Made by a program: the position numbers and the translations under genes. The notes under the pieces are model-generated. The model did no database searches. It worked only from the letters and a program-made list of their open reading frames with translations, and was not told the origin of the DNA. A stretch of 64,000 nucleotides of DNA from Asparagopsis taxiformis (Eukaryota; Rhodophyta; Florideophyceae; Bonnemaisoniales; Bonnemaisoniaceae): positions 62,001-126,000 of the forward strand of contig JALQPE010002551.1 in assembly GCA_030407315.1 (NCBI GenBank). The letters are read 5' to 3'. Positions 21,926 to 31,989 of the stretch are shown here, in pieces (position 1 is the first letter of the stretch; each line of letters begins with the position of its first letter).

Positions 21926-22012
21926 TGGTACAATGGTTTTCAGAGATTGCAGGCCCAGTCTCACTACTCGCACTATATTACACCATCTCGGGTTCAAGTC
22001 CCGACGTACACA
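21926..22012 (+). tRNA. tRNA-like sequence, probably pseudogene or SINE head
   Basis: A good T-arm (TCGGG-TTCAAGT-CCCGA at 21988-22004) forms a B box. An A-box match TGGTACAATGG lies at 21926. A-to-B spacing is about 20 bases longer than in a simple tRNA, so an intron or long variable arm would be needed. The putative acceptor strands do not pair well, and I cannot assign an anticodon. More likely a tRNA-derived relic than a working gene. Confidence 0.3.
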
Positions 22013-22382
22013 ACACACACCCCACACCTGACACGGCTATAGCCATTCGAATGATCTTTTTGGTGACGGTTTCCACAATGTCTTTTACCATCCCTTCATA
22101 ACCTTAAATCAATTAGACTTGTCATTAATAATGCAATTCTGCCTGCCACATTTCCATTCTCTTCCATACATGTATAACATGTACAGTTTGCAAACTCAAA
22201 CGCAAACTTTTACATGTCCATTTACCACCTTGGTTCTTCAGGACAAACAACTGAGGCTGCATTCCTATCCTCCTCATCAGACACACACTCACGCAGACAC
22301 ATACAGGCACATTCCCAACCAAACATACAATCTCCCCTATCACTATCAACTCCCATAAAGCGAAATAGCCTAGGCTAGCGAT

Positions 22383-22482
22383 GATGTAGCTATCTTTGCG
22401 TCTCGATAGTGGCTATTGCAGCTGCAATAGCCCACTATGCAACTGCAATAGCCCACTATCGAGACGCAAAGATAGCTACATC
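22383..22482. repeat. foldback with 39-bp arms
   Basis: GATGTAGCTATCTTTGCG ... GGCTATTGCAG pairs with CTGCAATAGCC ... CGCAAAGATAGCTACATC; one extra C in the right arm is the only break. A spare inner copy of CTGCAATAGCCCACTAT sits in the loop. Confidence 0.9.
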
Positions 22483-22716
22483 ACCGTTCACATAACAAAA
22501 ATCTTGTCGCATGACACCCAAATTCCTCAAAAAGATGATAGCATTTACCTTCACTTGAACCCAACCACAACAAAACATAAGCAGAACATGTCACTATCGT
22601 TTCTTGCTTGGTGATCCATATCTTCTATTCTGCGTAAATCAAACAACGTCCTACACAGCAGCGCGCACAAATGGCCAGTCCAAAGACTATCATCGGTGGA
22701 GAGGACGTGCGAGATG

Positions 22717-24199
22717 TGCACCAGGTCCAGGTGCAGCAGTGCCATTGGCAGAAATCGGTCAGCCGACGACAGCCAATAGTAGTGTTGCACCTGGCTTTTG
22801 CCATGGCAAAACTATACCCGGTATTATTTTGGGTGTACCAGGTCCAGGTGCACTACTGCCATTGGCCAGAAGCGGCCAGCCGACCACCAGCCAATGGCTT
22901 TGTTGCACCTGGCTTCTGCTATGGCAAAATAATACCCGGTATTATTTTGGGTGTACCAGGTCCAGGTGCACTACTGCCATTGGCCAGAGGCGGCCAGCCG
23001 ACCACCAGCCAATGGCTGTGTTGCACCTGGGTTCTGCTATGGCAAAATAATACCCGGTATTATTTTGGGTCTACCCAGTCCAGGTGGAGCATTGTCACTG
23101 GCCAGAGGCGGCCAGCCGACCACCAGCCAATGGCTGTGTTGCACCTGGGTTCTGCTATGGCAAAATAATACCCGGTATTATTTTGGGTCTACCCAGTCCA
23201 GGTGGAGCATTGTCACTGGCCAGAGGCGGCCAGCCGACCACCAGCCAATAGCACTGCTGCACCTGGGTTCTGCTATGGCAAAATAATACCCGGTATTATT
23301 TTGGGTCTACCCAGTCCAGGTGCAGCATTGTCACTGGCCAGAGGCAGCCAGCCTACCGGCGGCCAATGGCACTGCTGCACCTGGCTCTTGGTACGGCAAA
23401 ACTATACCCGGTATTATTCTGGGTCTACCCAGTCCAGGTGCTGCAATGCCATTGGCCAGAAGCGGCCAGCCGACCACCAGCCAATGGCTTTGTTGCACCT
23501 GGCTTCTGCTATGGCAAAATAATACCCGGTATTATTTTGGGTGTACCAGGTCCAGGTGCACTACTGCCATTGGCCAGAGGCGGCCAGCCGACCACCAGCC
23601 AATGGCTGTGTTGCACCTGGGTTCTGCTATGGCAAAATAATACCCGGTATTATTTTGGGTCTACCCAATCCAGGTGCACTACTGCCATTGGCCAGAGGCG
23701 GCCAGCCGACCACCAGCCAATGGCTTTGTTGCACCTGGCTTCTGCTATGGCAAAATAATACCCGGTATTATTTTGGGTGTACCAGGTCCAGGTGCACTAC
23801 TGCCATTGGCCAGAGGCGGCCAGCCGACCACCAGCCAATGGCTGTGTTGCACCTGGGTTCTGCTATGGCAAAATAATACCCGGTATTATTTTGGGTCTAC
23901 CCAGTCCAGGTGGAGCATTGTCACTGGCCAGAGGCGGCCAGCCGACCACCAGCCAATGGCTGTGTTGCACCTGGGTTCTGCTATGGCAAAATAATACCCG
24001 GTATTATTTTGGGTCTACCCAGTCCAGGTGCAGCATTGTCACTGGCCAGAGGCAGCCAGCCTACCGGCGGCCAATGGCACTGCTGCACCTGGCTCTTGGT
24101 ACGGCAAAACTATACCCGGTATTATTCTGGGTCTACCCAGTCCAGGTGCTGCAATGCCATTGGCCAGAAGCGGCCAGCCGACCAGCAGCCAATGGCAGA
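22717..24199 (+). repeat. 118-bp palindromic minisatellite, about 12 units
   Basis: TACCCGGTATTAT cores recur every 117-118 bp (about 22813, 22931, 23049, 23167, 23285, 23402, 23520, 23638, 23757, 23875, 23993, 24111). Each unit carries CCAGGTGCA and TGCACCTGG arms and the palindrome AATAATACC-C-GGTATTATT (one-base centre; some units have ACTATACCC). Because 118 is one more than a multiple of three, all three phases join into long frames of about 106 codons; these are artefacts, not genes. Confidence 0.9.
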
Positions 24200-25303
24200 G
24201 CGGCTGAGGATGGTAATTTATTTGGAATAGAGTGACCGTCAGTGAAGGATGGTAGCAACCTGCCGAGGCCTGGCTAGACTTGACCGACTCAATGCCGAAA
24301 TTGAACGCATCATGGAGATAGATTAGAAGCACAAACCCGTGCAACCAGTACATGGCGGAGTTGGAGGGAATAAGGTCTCTAGAATGCCAAATAATCGAGG
24401 TTTGTTGCCTTGCCTACACCAAACTAACACCCGTCTGAGACTCTATGTCGATGACAGTTCCATTGGTCTAGTTTTATCACGTCAGCCGTGCTGTGACTTG
24501 ACTTGAATCGACTCAAAGATGGTAGTGTAATTAAAATATTGCAATGTCGGTAGGCGAGAAATCAGTGCCTGGATTTCAGTTCATCAGCCGGACAGCGGTT
24601 GCGGTATTCGATAGGCGTCGGTAATACACCGTGAAGCCAATACGTCGACTAGATTCACCCCGTAGCATCGGCACAGCTATCACCAGTTATTACTCTTCGC
24701 CCATTGAGAAGGAAACCAATATTCCCCATCCCTAATACCGCGCTTCCACCTACCACCTCCAGATCTCCAATGTCATGAGATTGCTGCAGCATTGGTAGCC
24801 ATCTCAATGGATGAGCATGACATACTTCAATATTGTTTTTGCTCCATTGAACTCCAATATGAATCACAGTCAACATGCCTATTGTACCTATTCGTCGATC
24901 AGCTGCACTTATATCCTCCCCATTGTAAAATGTCCATATCTATATTTCGCCAATGTCTGCAGCACATACAGATCCGTCTTCCCTTTCTGACCGCTCGTTG
25001 ATGTCTACAGACACTGTTTCAGACAGTCGGAAACAGTGTCTGTAGTTGCCAAGCTCGTCGTATAGATATGTATATAATGCGACAACGATATAGCTATCAA
25101 CGATAATATAACACGAATAAGTCGATACCACCGCGATATCAGCCAGATTGTCATGAAACACGCAAGATCTTGGTTCACCAATCCCCCACTAGCGTGAATG
25201 TCAGTATCTTGTCAATTTGAAACGAGTTACAGACGCATTCCAACCAGCACGAAAAATGAACTGCACTCAGGCTATTTCAAAACCCGACGCTTATGCGCCC
25301 GCT
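24200..25303. other. no supported gene; one hairpin
   Basis: Only short, poor-quality frames. 25005-25045 is a hairpin with 16-bp perfect arms (CTACAGACACTGTTTC and its complement) and a 9-base loop. Confidence 0.5.
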
Positions 25304-25377
25304 ATTCCTCATCAGTTCCAACTCTGCGATACCCGCTCACGTGAGCGGGTATCGCAGAGTTGGAACTGATGAGGAAT
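25304..25377. repeat. perfect 74-bp palindrome without loop
   Basis: 37-bp arms meeting at CAC|GTG (centre between 25340 and 25341), with no mismatch: ATTCCTCATCAGTTCCAACT ... and its exact complement. It sits directly upstream of the helicase remnant. Confidence 0.95.
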
Positions 25378-25398
25378 TAATCGATTAAGAAAAAGGAG

Positions 25399-26218
25399 TT
25401 GCGAACGAGAGTACTCTCGTACGTACAAAGCATTGCTTGTCCGAGGTGTCGTTTATGTTGCTCTGCAGATGAAGTTAGTTTTACTGTTCTTGGTGGACTT
25501 GGAAAAACAAAAGGTGATGGTAGTGGGCTGCCGCCGTCACCCGGCTCGCAATTGCGATTGCTCTTCTTAAGAAGAGGAAGAATTAGACGCTTTGATCTCG
25601 CCAAGTGGAAAAGGAAAAAAGGTGGAGGCGACTAGCAGTGAACGAAGGTCAATTTTCTAAGACAGTACAGATGCAGTGCGCTGATTTGTTGGAGCTAAAG
25701 CAAGAGCTATTATCCGATTGCTGCGCGGCATATGGCAAGTGGACGCTACGCGGAAAGTTATGGTATTCTCCGAGTGGCAAAGCGTACGCTTTGCAGCACG
25801 TGCTGAAAATGATCTCGACAGCACTCGAAATGAACGGTATTACGCATTTGAACGGAGTGCTAGAGAAAGGTTCTATGAATAGAACCACAATCTTCGCAAA
25901 CACCATGGTGTTTGCAAATTCGCACAAACTTAAGATTGTGGACAAGTTCAAATCAAGCATATGCTTATCTATATCTTTATAGATTTCAACGTTCTATTAA
26001 TACCACTGCGTTGTGCAGGTATTGGTCTCAATCTTACTGACGCACATCATGTGGTGTTGGTGGAGCCGAGTATGAATATATTTCTGGAAGCGCAGGCTGT
26101 CGGTTGTGTTCATCGAATTGGGAAGGTGCGTCCAACTTACTTACATCATGTTATAGTCAGCTACACTATCGGGGATAAGATTTTGAAGTTGGCTGCTCCA
26201 CGACGACATATTGCATAA
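25399..26218 (+). pseudogene. SNF2/SHPRH-like helicase C-terminal remnant
   Basis: Translation in several phases gives pieces of an SNF2-family ATPase of the SHPRH type. There is a worn RING-like stretch with CPRCRLCC near 25.45 kb, then helicase motif IV-like sequence (LKMISTALEMNGITHL), then motifs V and VI in a new phase: GIGLNLTDAHHVVLVEPSMN and QAVGCVHRIGKVRPTYLHH. The canonical motif VI reads QAIGRVHRIGQ, so its arginine has become Cys. Phase changes, stops (near 25960) and a palindromic insertion at 25885-25941 show that it is broken. In living relatives the protein is a DNA-damage-tolerance ubiquitin ligase with an ATPase domain; this copy cannot make it. Family call is good, orthology moderate. 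Confidence 0.7.
25885..25941. repeat. 57-bp nested palindrome inserted in the helicase remnant
   Basis: Outer arms CCACAATCTT / AAGATTGTGG enclose a perfect 20-bp palindrome GCAAACACCATGGTGTTTGC (25896-25915). It lies where the helicase reading (MNRTT ... LKIVDKFK) is interrupted, so it looks like a tiny foldback insertion. Confidence 0.7.
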
Positions 26219-26351
26219 GGCGAAAAAACGATAAGTTTGCTGGACATTAAAGGTGGTTGAATGAATTGCGCCAGTTGGGAAATGCCGGTAGAAGACTCAG
26301 TCGATCACCATCGCCAGCCTTGCAGTTCCCAAAGCCAGTTCGTTTGTCAAA

Positions 26352-29300
26352 ATGTCCCGTCCTCCGACAGCAGCCACGCCCATTGTCCGCACCAAGACGC
26401 TTGACACTGTTAACCTCGCCCCAGAAGACGATGTATAGTCGACTCATGATCTGCCAAAAATTATCCGTGATGCACAGGTAACGTACGACGACAACGCGTC
26501 CAAGATAACTGCCCCTCGCTTTGCTAAATTCTCCAAGATCTTCTTCCCACGTCCGAGACAATGTCTCGAACCGCAGCACATTTCCTCCTGGGCCACCGTC
26601 GGCTCCTTCCCCAGCCCGCTAGGATCCGACCCCTCCGGTCAGAGCAACCTCGGCATGAGCTGCATGAGCTTTGTCGGCGCCAATGATACCATTCTTGTCG
26701 ACATTATTTCAGATGCGGAGAACACTACCATGTGTCGCGAATTCTACCGTGCAGGTCCCAGAGGGCTGCTCGCTTTTCATCCGCGCAATATGGTCCGTGC
26801 ATGTATCGTCACCTGCGGCGGTTTGTGTCCTGGCCTCAATTCTGTTATTCGTGAGCTGGTGATTACGCTTTCGCTGTTGTATGGCGGTCAGAATATTTCT
26901 GGAATTCCATATGGCTATCGTGGATTCTATTCGACCCATCTCAAACTTATTCCACTTACGGAGGATAAGGTTCAGTCCATTCATCATGATGGTGGCAGTA
27001 TATTGGGGTATTCGCGTGGCGGCCATAATACAAAGATGGTTTGCGATTCAATCCAGATCACGGGCTTCAATCAGATGTACATTATTGTCGGCCTGAGTGA
27101 GTCTATTTTGGATGTCCTGGTTGCTTTTGCCCTCCCTCCTGATGCCAAGTCTGTGTCTGTTGAAGTTAGGCGTGCTGCTATTCAAGTTCAATTGCTAAGG
27201 TCCTACCGAGCGTATGAAGTATCCAATCTCACCATGTCAGTTGGGAGTGGATTGCTCAACTGTTCTGCATTAACAGCAGAGTGGCAGTTCCGTTTTGTGA
27301 AAGCCGAACACACTGCTCCTGTGTCTGTAGTACGATCAATGAAAGGAACGGGTAATGGCCAACTGCAAGTTCCAAAGGGAATCTCGTCTTTCGATTCTGC
27401 AGACAATCTCTCTTATGCAAATGGAGGCACTTCTGATAAGTCGGAAAGTGAGCCGTATAGGAGAGGATTAATGGCAGCATTTGATAACTGGTCATCTATG
27501 GAAGCAGAATTTGACATGATTCTTGAGCAGCACGTGCTGCGTGCGTACGCAAATTCTGCAAAAGCAGTTCAGCCCAGGAATGTCAATGTGATGACAGTCT
27601 TGTTACGATGGGATGAAAGTGCGCCGGGTAATACAACCGATACAGCAAAGTACAAAGAATCTTCGAAAGAGGGGAAACAGACAGGCCGTAATGATACCCT
27701 ACGTGATCCATTAGCGTCCGAAGTATTGATGAGCCAAAGCTTGTCAGCCTTTTGTCGCGCAAAGGCCAGTCGAATGGAATTGTCGTCAAGAGCCGGGCTC
27801 AAGACGATATCCTTTATTGTCGCTCCTACCCCATCAAGTGAATCTGTGACTTATCCTGGATTCTACACGTTCCGGGTACAGGATAATTTTAATGAGGACC
27901 CTATATTCCGACATATTGATCCTCCTATGGCGTTCCAGCTTGAGTTGTCTCGCTTATCCAACTTTTCGATTACTCGCTTTGACTATCCTACGCGTTCTGT
28001 GCATGTGTTCTTCGCTCAGGACAAGTCTACTACTCGGAAGAAGAGAAGTGAAGATTCTTCGAAATCTGCAAAACGCCCCCCTCTCAATGAAAGTGTCTCT
28101 GATGGCTCCCGTACGAAGCGAACCGGACAACATCTGTATCCTGGGTCATCCAGGGCAGAGTCTACAGATAGTTTGCAAAGCGGGAAACCAGCCCCAGGGA
28201 TGCCAGATGCGAAGAAACCAACTAGATCTGATCGGGATATCGATGCAAGAGTTTTTGTCCGAGCTTTTATCAGACTGGCTAATATCTTTGCCTCTTCAAA
28301 TGCTGGTGCCATTGTATCGATCCCCGACGCGGAAAGAACTTTTGTCGAGGCTCTAGATGCAGTAGAAATGGCAAGTTGCGATTGTCGATTCCGGAGAACC
28401 GATTTCAACCATATTTTCCTCAATGTGATTCCGCCTGTCAAGGTAGAGATTGATGACATTGAGGCCCTTTGCCGTCGAATGTTCCAACGATATGCGAATC
28501 GATGCTGCAGTCTGCGAGTATTTGTTGTAGAGATCAACGTCTCCACATTCATGAACAATGGGATCATACCCACATCTGTTATTCCGCTTCGATTCCTTCT
28601 CTTCAACCCAACCGGTCATATGTTGAAAGTGGAAAGTTACTTTGAGACAACGGATCCGAGCTCAGGCGAAGAAAAGTTGATTTCGGGGTACCCATCGTGG
28701 TGCTGTGAAGATTTTTGAAGAACTCAGGGCCCGCCGCTATTTGGCTGCAGTAGTAGGTATCCCGAAAACGATTGATAATGACATTGCGTTGATAGACAAG
28801 TCCTTTGGATTTGACACAGCTGTGGAAGAAGCGCAACGAAGCATCAAGTGTGCAAAAACAGAGGCAAGGAGTGCACTTAACGGAATAGGACTCGTGAAAC
28901 TTATGGGTAGACACTCGGGTCAGATTGTAATGTTTTCTACGCTCGCATCTAGGGATGTAGATTGCTGCCTCATTCCTGAGGTCAAATTCGAACTGGAAGG
29001 TAAGTGTGGTCTTTTCCAGTACATTGAGGATATGATACGATCGAAGGGGCACATGGTCATTGGGATTGCCGAAGGTGCCGGGCTAGAACTTGTAGAGAAA
29101 AAAAGGTCACCACTGGCTTTGACGCGTCAGGGAATAAGCACTTGCCCGACGTCGGTCTGTGGTTCAAGGATAAGATTAACGGGGATTTTAAGAAGCGTGG
29201 AAGGGAGATCAATTTGAAGCTCATCGATCCTACCTACGAAATTCGCTCCGTCCCTGCTAATGCCAGCGACAATTTGCACTGCTCACTTCTTGCACAAAGC

Positions 29301-29524
29301 GCTGTTCACGGTGCCACGTACGGCTTTTCAGGGTTTCCGTTGGATTGATCAACACACTTTTCGTTCTCATCCCCATGGAGGAAATTTACCATCGCGGACG
29401 AACGAAAGTGGATGTGAAAAGCCGAATGTGGCAACGTGTGATTTCAACAACCCATCAACCACGTCTCTCGGCCGTCTCTCCCTACAAGAAGCTTCTCCGA
29501 ATCCTAGGATTCGACTGTAACTAG
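26352..29524 (+). pseudogene. ATP-phosphofructokinase, disrupted
   Basis: Plant/alga-type 6-phosphofructokinase (fructose-6-phosphate to fructose-1,6-bisphosphate, glycolysis). N-terminal part: an ATG at 26352, an in-frame TAG at 26436, then REFYRAGPR, TCGGLCPGLNSVIRELV, GYRGFY, GGSILGYSRGGH and MYIIVG, up to 27091. The chain should go on GGDGTHRGA, but 1.6 kb of acetyl-CoA carboxylase sequence intervenes. [14 protein letters not shown] resumes at 28687 in another phase, then [10 protein letters not shown] (catalytic), [39 protein letters not shown] and IAEGAG. A run of seven A near 29103 shifts the phase before [17 protein letters not shown] second shift near 29338 separates [13 protein letters not shown] from [11 protein letters not shown]. 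Stop at 29522-29524. The insertion, two frameshifts and the stop make it a pseudogene. Confidence 0.9.
27092..28686 (+). mobile_element. acetyl-CoA carboxylase central-region fragment inserted in phosphofructokinase
   Basis: About 530 codons, open throughout and in frame with the phosphofructokinase N-terminal part. They match the central region of eukaryotic multidomain acetyl-CoA carboxylase: ESILDVLVAF, LLRSYRAYEVS, GLMAAFDNWSSMEAEFD, TFRVQDNFNEDPIFRHIDPP, MAFQLELSRLSNF, FVRAFIRLANIF, RTDFNHIFLNVIPPV, RRMFQRYANRCCSLRVF. No biotin carboxylase, biotinyl or carboxyltransferase domain is present, so it is only a piece. The left junction follows IIVG. The right junction lies before GTHRGA. The Gly-Asp of the GGDGT motif is missing, and no target-site duplication or terminal repeat is obvious, although TCGG occurs at both junctions. 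An end-joined gene fragment or a transduplication are both possible; the open frame suggests that it is recent. Confidence 0.85.
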
Positions 29525-30036
29525 TGCGATGGAAGACGTCAGCATAACTGCTAAAGAACAGATGGTAACGATAACGGCGCCGGCGGACGGTGAGCCGGCC
29601 ATCGAGGAGCCATACGAAGACGAACAAGTGAAGGCAACGTCTTGACTGTGTAAGAGGGATTTTGAAGTGCCGGAGTAGCGAGGATACTGATAGCGGTTTA
29701 CGTTTGATGTAGGCTGGACATACAATAATCCAAATGTTGGAATGTACACAAGCATGATTTGCCTATTCTCATGTGTTGCTTCGAAAAATGTTCTGCCGTA
29801 AGCTTCTCTTGCTACTGGAGGCAAACCTATCCAAGTCGTTTCCTAGTGAGTGCATGCCGACGCACGGAGAGAACCTGACACGCACGCAATCAAGTTTTTG
29901 TGCTCTTGTCTGCACCGACCGCTAGAAATCGGTTCCATTTGGTAGATGAGCGAAGCTTCGTTCAAAAAAAAGGAGTTTGAGGGATCCCCGCTCGTCGACG
30001 AGCAACGAATTGGGGATGAGGTGTATAGTTGAGCGC

Positions 30037-31063
30037 TCACATCCAGCCCTTCTTCCGAAAAACTACAATCTGAAGCAACACCAAAACAGCCACAATGACC
30101 CAGAAAATGCTGTAACTCCACTTGCCGAGCAGTTCGGGCATGTATTTGAAATTCATCCCTTCAATGCCAGCAAGAAAGGTCAATGGCACAAATATTGTGG
30201 TGACAATTGTTAGCGTCTGCATAACTTCCTGCATTCGATTGTTTTGTCTCGCCAGTTGTAGTTCCAGTAGGCAATGAGCGCACAGCCGGTAACTCTCCAA
30301 AACGTCTAGAATGAACAACAAAATTTCTTGCGCATCCCGCAAATGTCTACTTGAATGTTCTGAAAGCCATTGTTCCGACAGCATGGAGAGCGTCATGAGG
30401 CAGTGGCGCAATGGCCAGATGCTCGTTCTGAGGGCAGCAATATATCGCTTGGACTGTTTGATACGCAACGTAACGTTGCATCTACTCTTGAAACGCTAGA
30501 CTCGGACTGTCTGACAAAATGATCTGTTCGAGTGTGTCCAGTTCCTCGCCTGCAAGCTCCAACGCTGGGAAGAAGCTTTCCAGTAAGGCATGCATGAGAA
30601 CGAACATCAAGTCTGAAACTTGTTTGTTTCGGACACCGTGCACATTATTGCGGAGGACGTGCAGCAATAGATCAGGTGAGTGCGTCCGCGAATTTGGACC
30701 TGACTGCACCCAAACGACCACTTTGTCCGTGCAGAGAAGTGCTTTTTGGAGTAAATTGCTCCGGACGGGGAGATGGGCAACGACAAGGAGATTGTTCTCG
30801 TACAGTCGTACATATGGGCGTGCTGAGGGAGTTACTACGACGCGAAGAGCATCAGGATGCAGTTGATGGTGTTTTTCGAGGAGATGAGAGATGCGCGATT
30901 CAATTTGGCGGACATGGATATAGCGCGTTGTGTATGGTGTATGCAGCACGGTCGACAGAGTAGATAGGTCGTGACAGTGAAAATGTTCAACGGTCGTGGA
31001 GTCATAGTCTATGACAGTAGCTAATGGAGATATGGTTGGACGATGTTGCGACTGGCGGAGCAT
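30037..31063 (-). pseudogene. CorA-family Mg2+ transporter with one frameshift
   Basis: Minus strand. The N-terminal cytoplasmic domain (31063-30482) starts near VIDYDSTTVEHFHCHDL and runs to GEELDTLEQIILSD. The C-terminal part (30475-30037, another phase) holds the long helix (RYIAALRTSIWPLRHCL, LDVLESYRLCAHCLLELQL), first membrane helix TLTIVTTIFVPLTFLAGIE, the signature GMN in GMNFKYMPE, and second membrane helix YSIFWVIVAVLVLLQIVVF. The C-terminus FRKKGWM has the basic tail usual in the family. The two parts overlap by a one-base phase change near 30485, and the first frame ends in TAG at 30482. So it is either a young pseudogene or carries a single assembly error; nothing else is missing. 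CorA proteins form pentameric Mg2+/Co2+ channels. Confidence 0.8.
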
Positions 31064-31529
31064 GATGCTGGCAATAGAAGGTCATGACGACTGTTGGCGG
31101 TGTAGAGATGGACGACGAGTTCTGAAGAGAGTAGGAAAGATGGAACGGTGGCTGGCGACTTGGAACGATGGCAGAGCGGAAGTGGTGTGAGATGATTTCG
31201 TAGAAGAAGAATTACTGGTTGAACGTCTGCAATGATGCACGATATACTAGTGAGTTGATTAAATCGTTGCGGCTACTGTCTCTGACCGGGTGTCGCAGTA
31301 AAGTCGGGCATTGATCACGACATCCCAAAAGCGGAACGTGGCGTCAAAGTTGCACGTGGTGTCAGATTGTCTCCTATGAACCTTGTGATAGGTAGGTGTG
31401 ACAGACTTGGCGGAAAGCAGACTTCGGCACGTGTGAATGGATGAAAACTGGACAACAACTGGCTGTACAGTAGTAAAAAGTTGATAAATTATGTGCCCAT
31501 AAATCCCAAACTGCCACCATCGCAGGTAT

Positions 31530-31865
31530 AGTTTCAGTGTCCCAATGGCCAGATGCAATGCGCTCATTGGCTGGCAGAGCTGGCTGCTGTGCGGCCAATG
31601 GGTGCGCTGCACCTGGTTTGGAGATGTGAAAATAATACCGGGTATAGTTCCTGCGTTCCAGCGGCCAGGTGCAATGCGCTCATTGGCTGGCAGAGCTGGC
31701 TGCTGTGCGGCCAATGGGTGCGCTGCACCTGGTTTGGAGATGTGAAAATAATACCGGGTATAGTTCCTGCGTTCCAGCGGCCAGGTGCAATGCGCTCATT
31801 GGCTGGCAGAGCTGGCTGCTGTGCGGCCAATGGGTGCGCTGCACCTGGTTTGGAGATGTGAAACT
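31530..31865 (-). repeat. 116-bp palindromic minisatellite, 3 units
   Basis: Three nearly identical units starting at about 31553, 31669 and 31785. Each has CCAGGTGCAATGCGCTCATT, GGCCAATGGGTGCGCTGCACCTGG-type arms and (in two) AATAATACCGGGTATAGTT. Opposite in orientation to the 22.7-24.2 kb array. Confidence 0.85.
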
Positions 31866-31894
31866 ACACCCGTGGCCATGGCCAACTGCATACA

Positions 31895-31974
31895 GCAGGT
31901 CATTTTCAGAAAACCGATTGACCGGTTTTCTGAAAATGACCTGCGCTGGCAAGAAAGGGATCCCTTTCTTGCCA
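31895..31974. repeat. two adjacent hairpins
   Basis: 31895-31944 has 22-bp perfect arms (GCAGGTCATTTTCAGAAAAC plus CG, and complement) with a 6-base loop. 31947-31974 is a perfect 28-bp loopless palindrome, TGGCAAGAAAGGGA and its complement. Confidence 0.9.
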
Positions 31975-31989
31975 AACAGCGCTTAGGGA

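Noticed and set aside
21719..22027. Minus-strand frame containing RRDLNPRW
   Set aside because: This motif is the familiar translation of a tRNA T-arm on the opposite strand, not a protein.
22717..24199. CRISPR array
   Set aside because: Regular spacing and palindromes, but the whole 118-bp unit is repeated, with no unique spacers, and the DNA is eukaryotic.
21008..24235. A dozen overlapping frames of about 90-150 codons with repeated motifs such as HYCHWPEAASRP
   Set aside because: They are the 118-bp minisatellite read in all three phases; the period is not a multiple of three, so each unit shifts phase. No ancestral protein is implied.
27092..28686. Reading the carboxylase sequence as an intron of the phosphofructokinase gene
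   Set aside because: No GT...AG pair restores the GGDGT codons, and the segment is open coding sequence of another gene.
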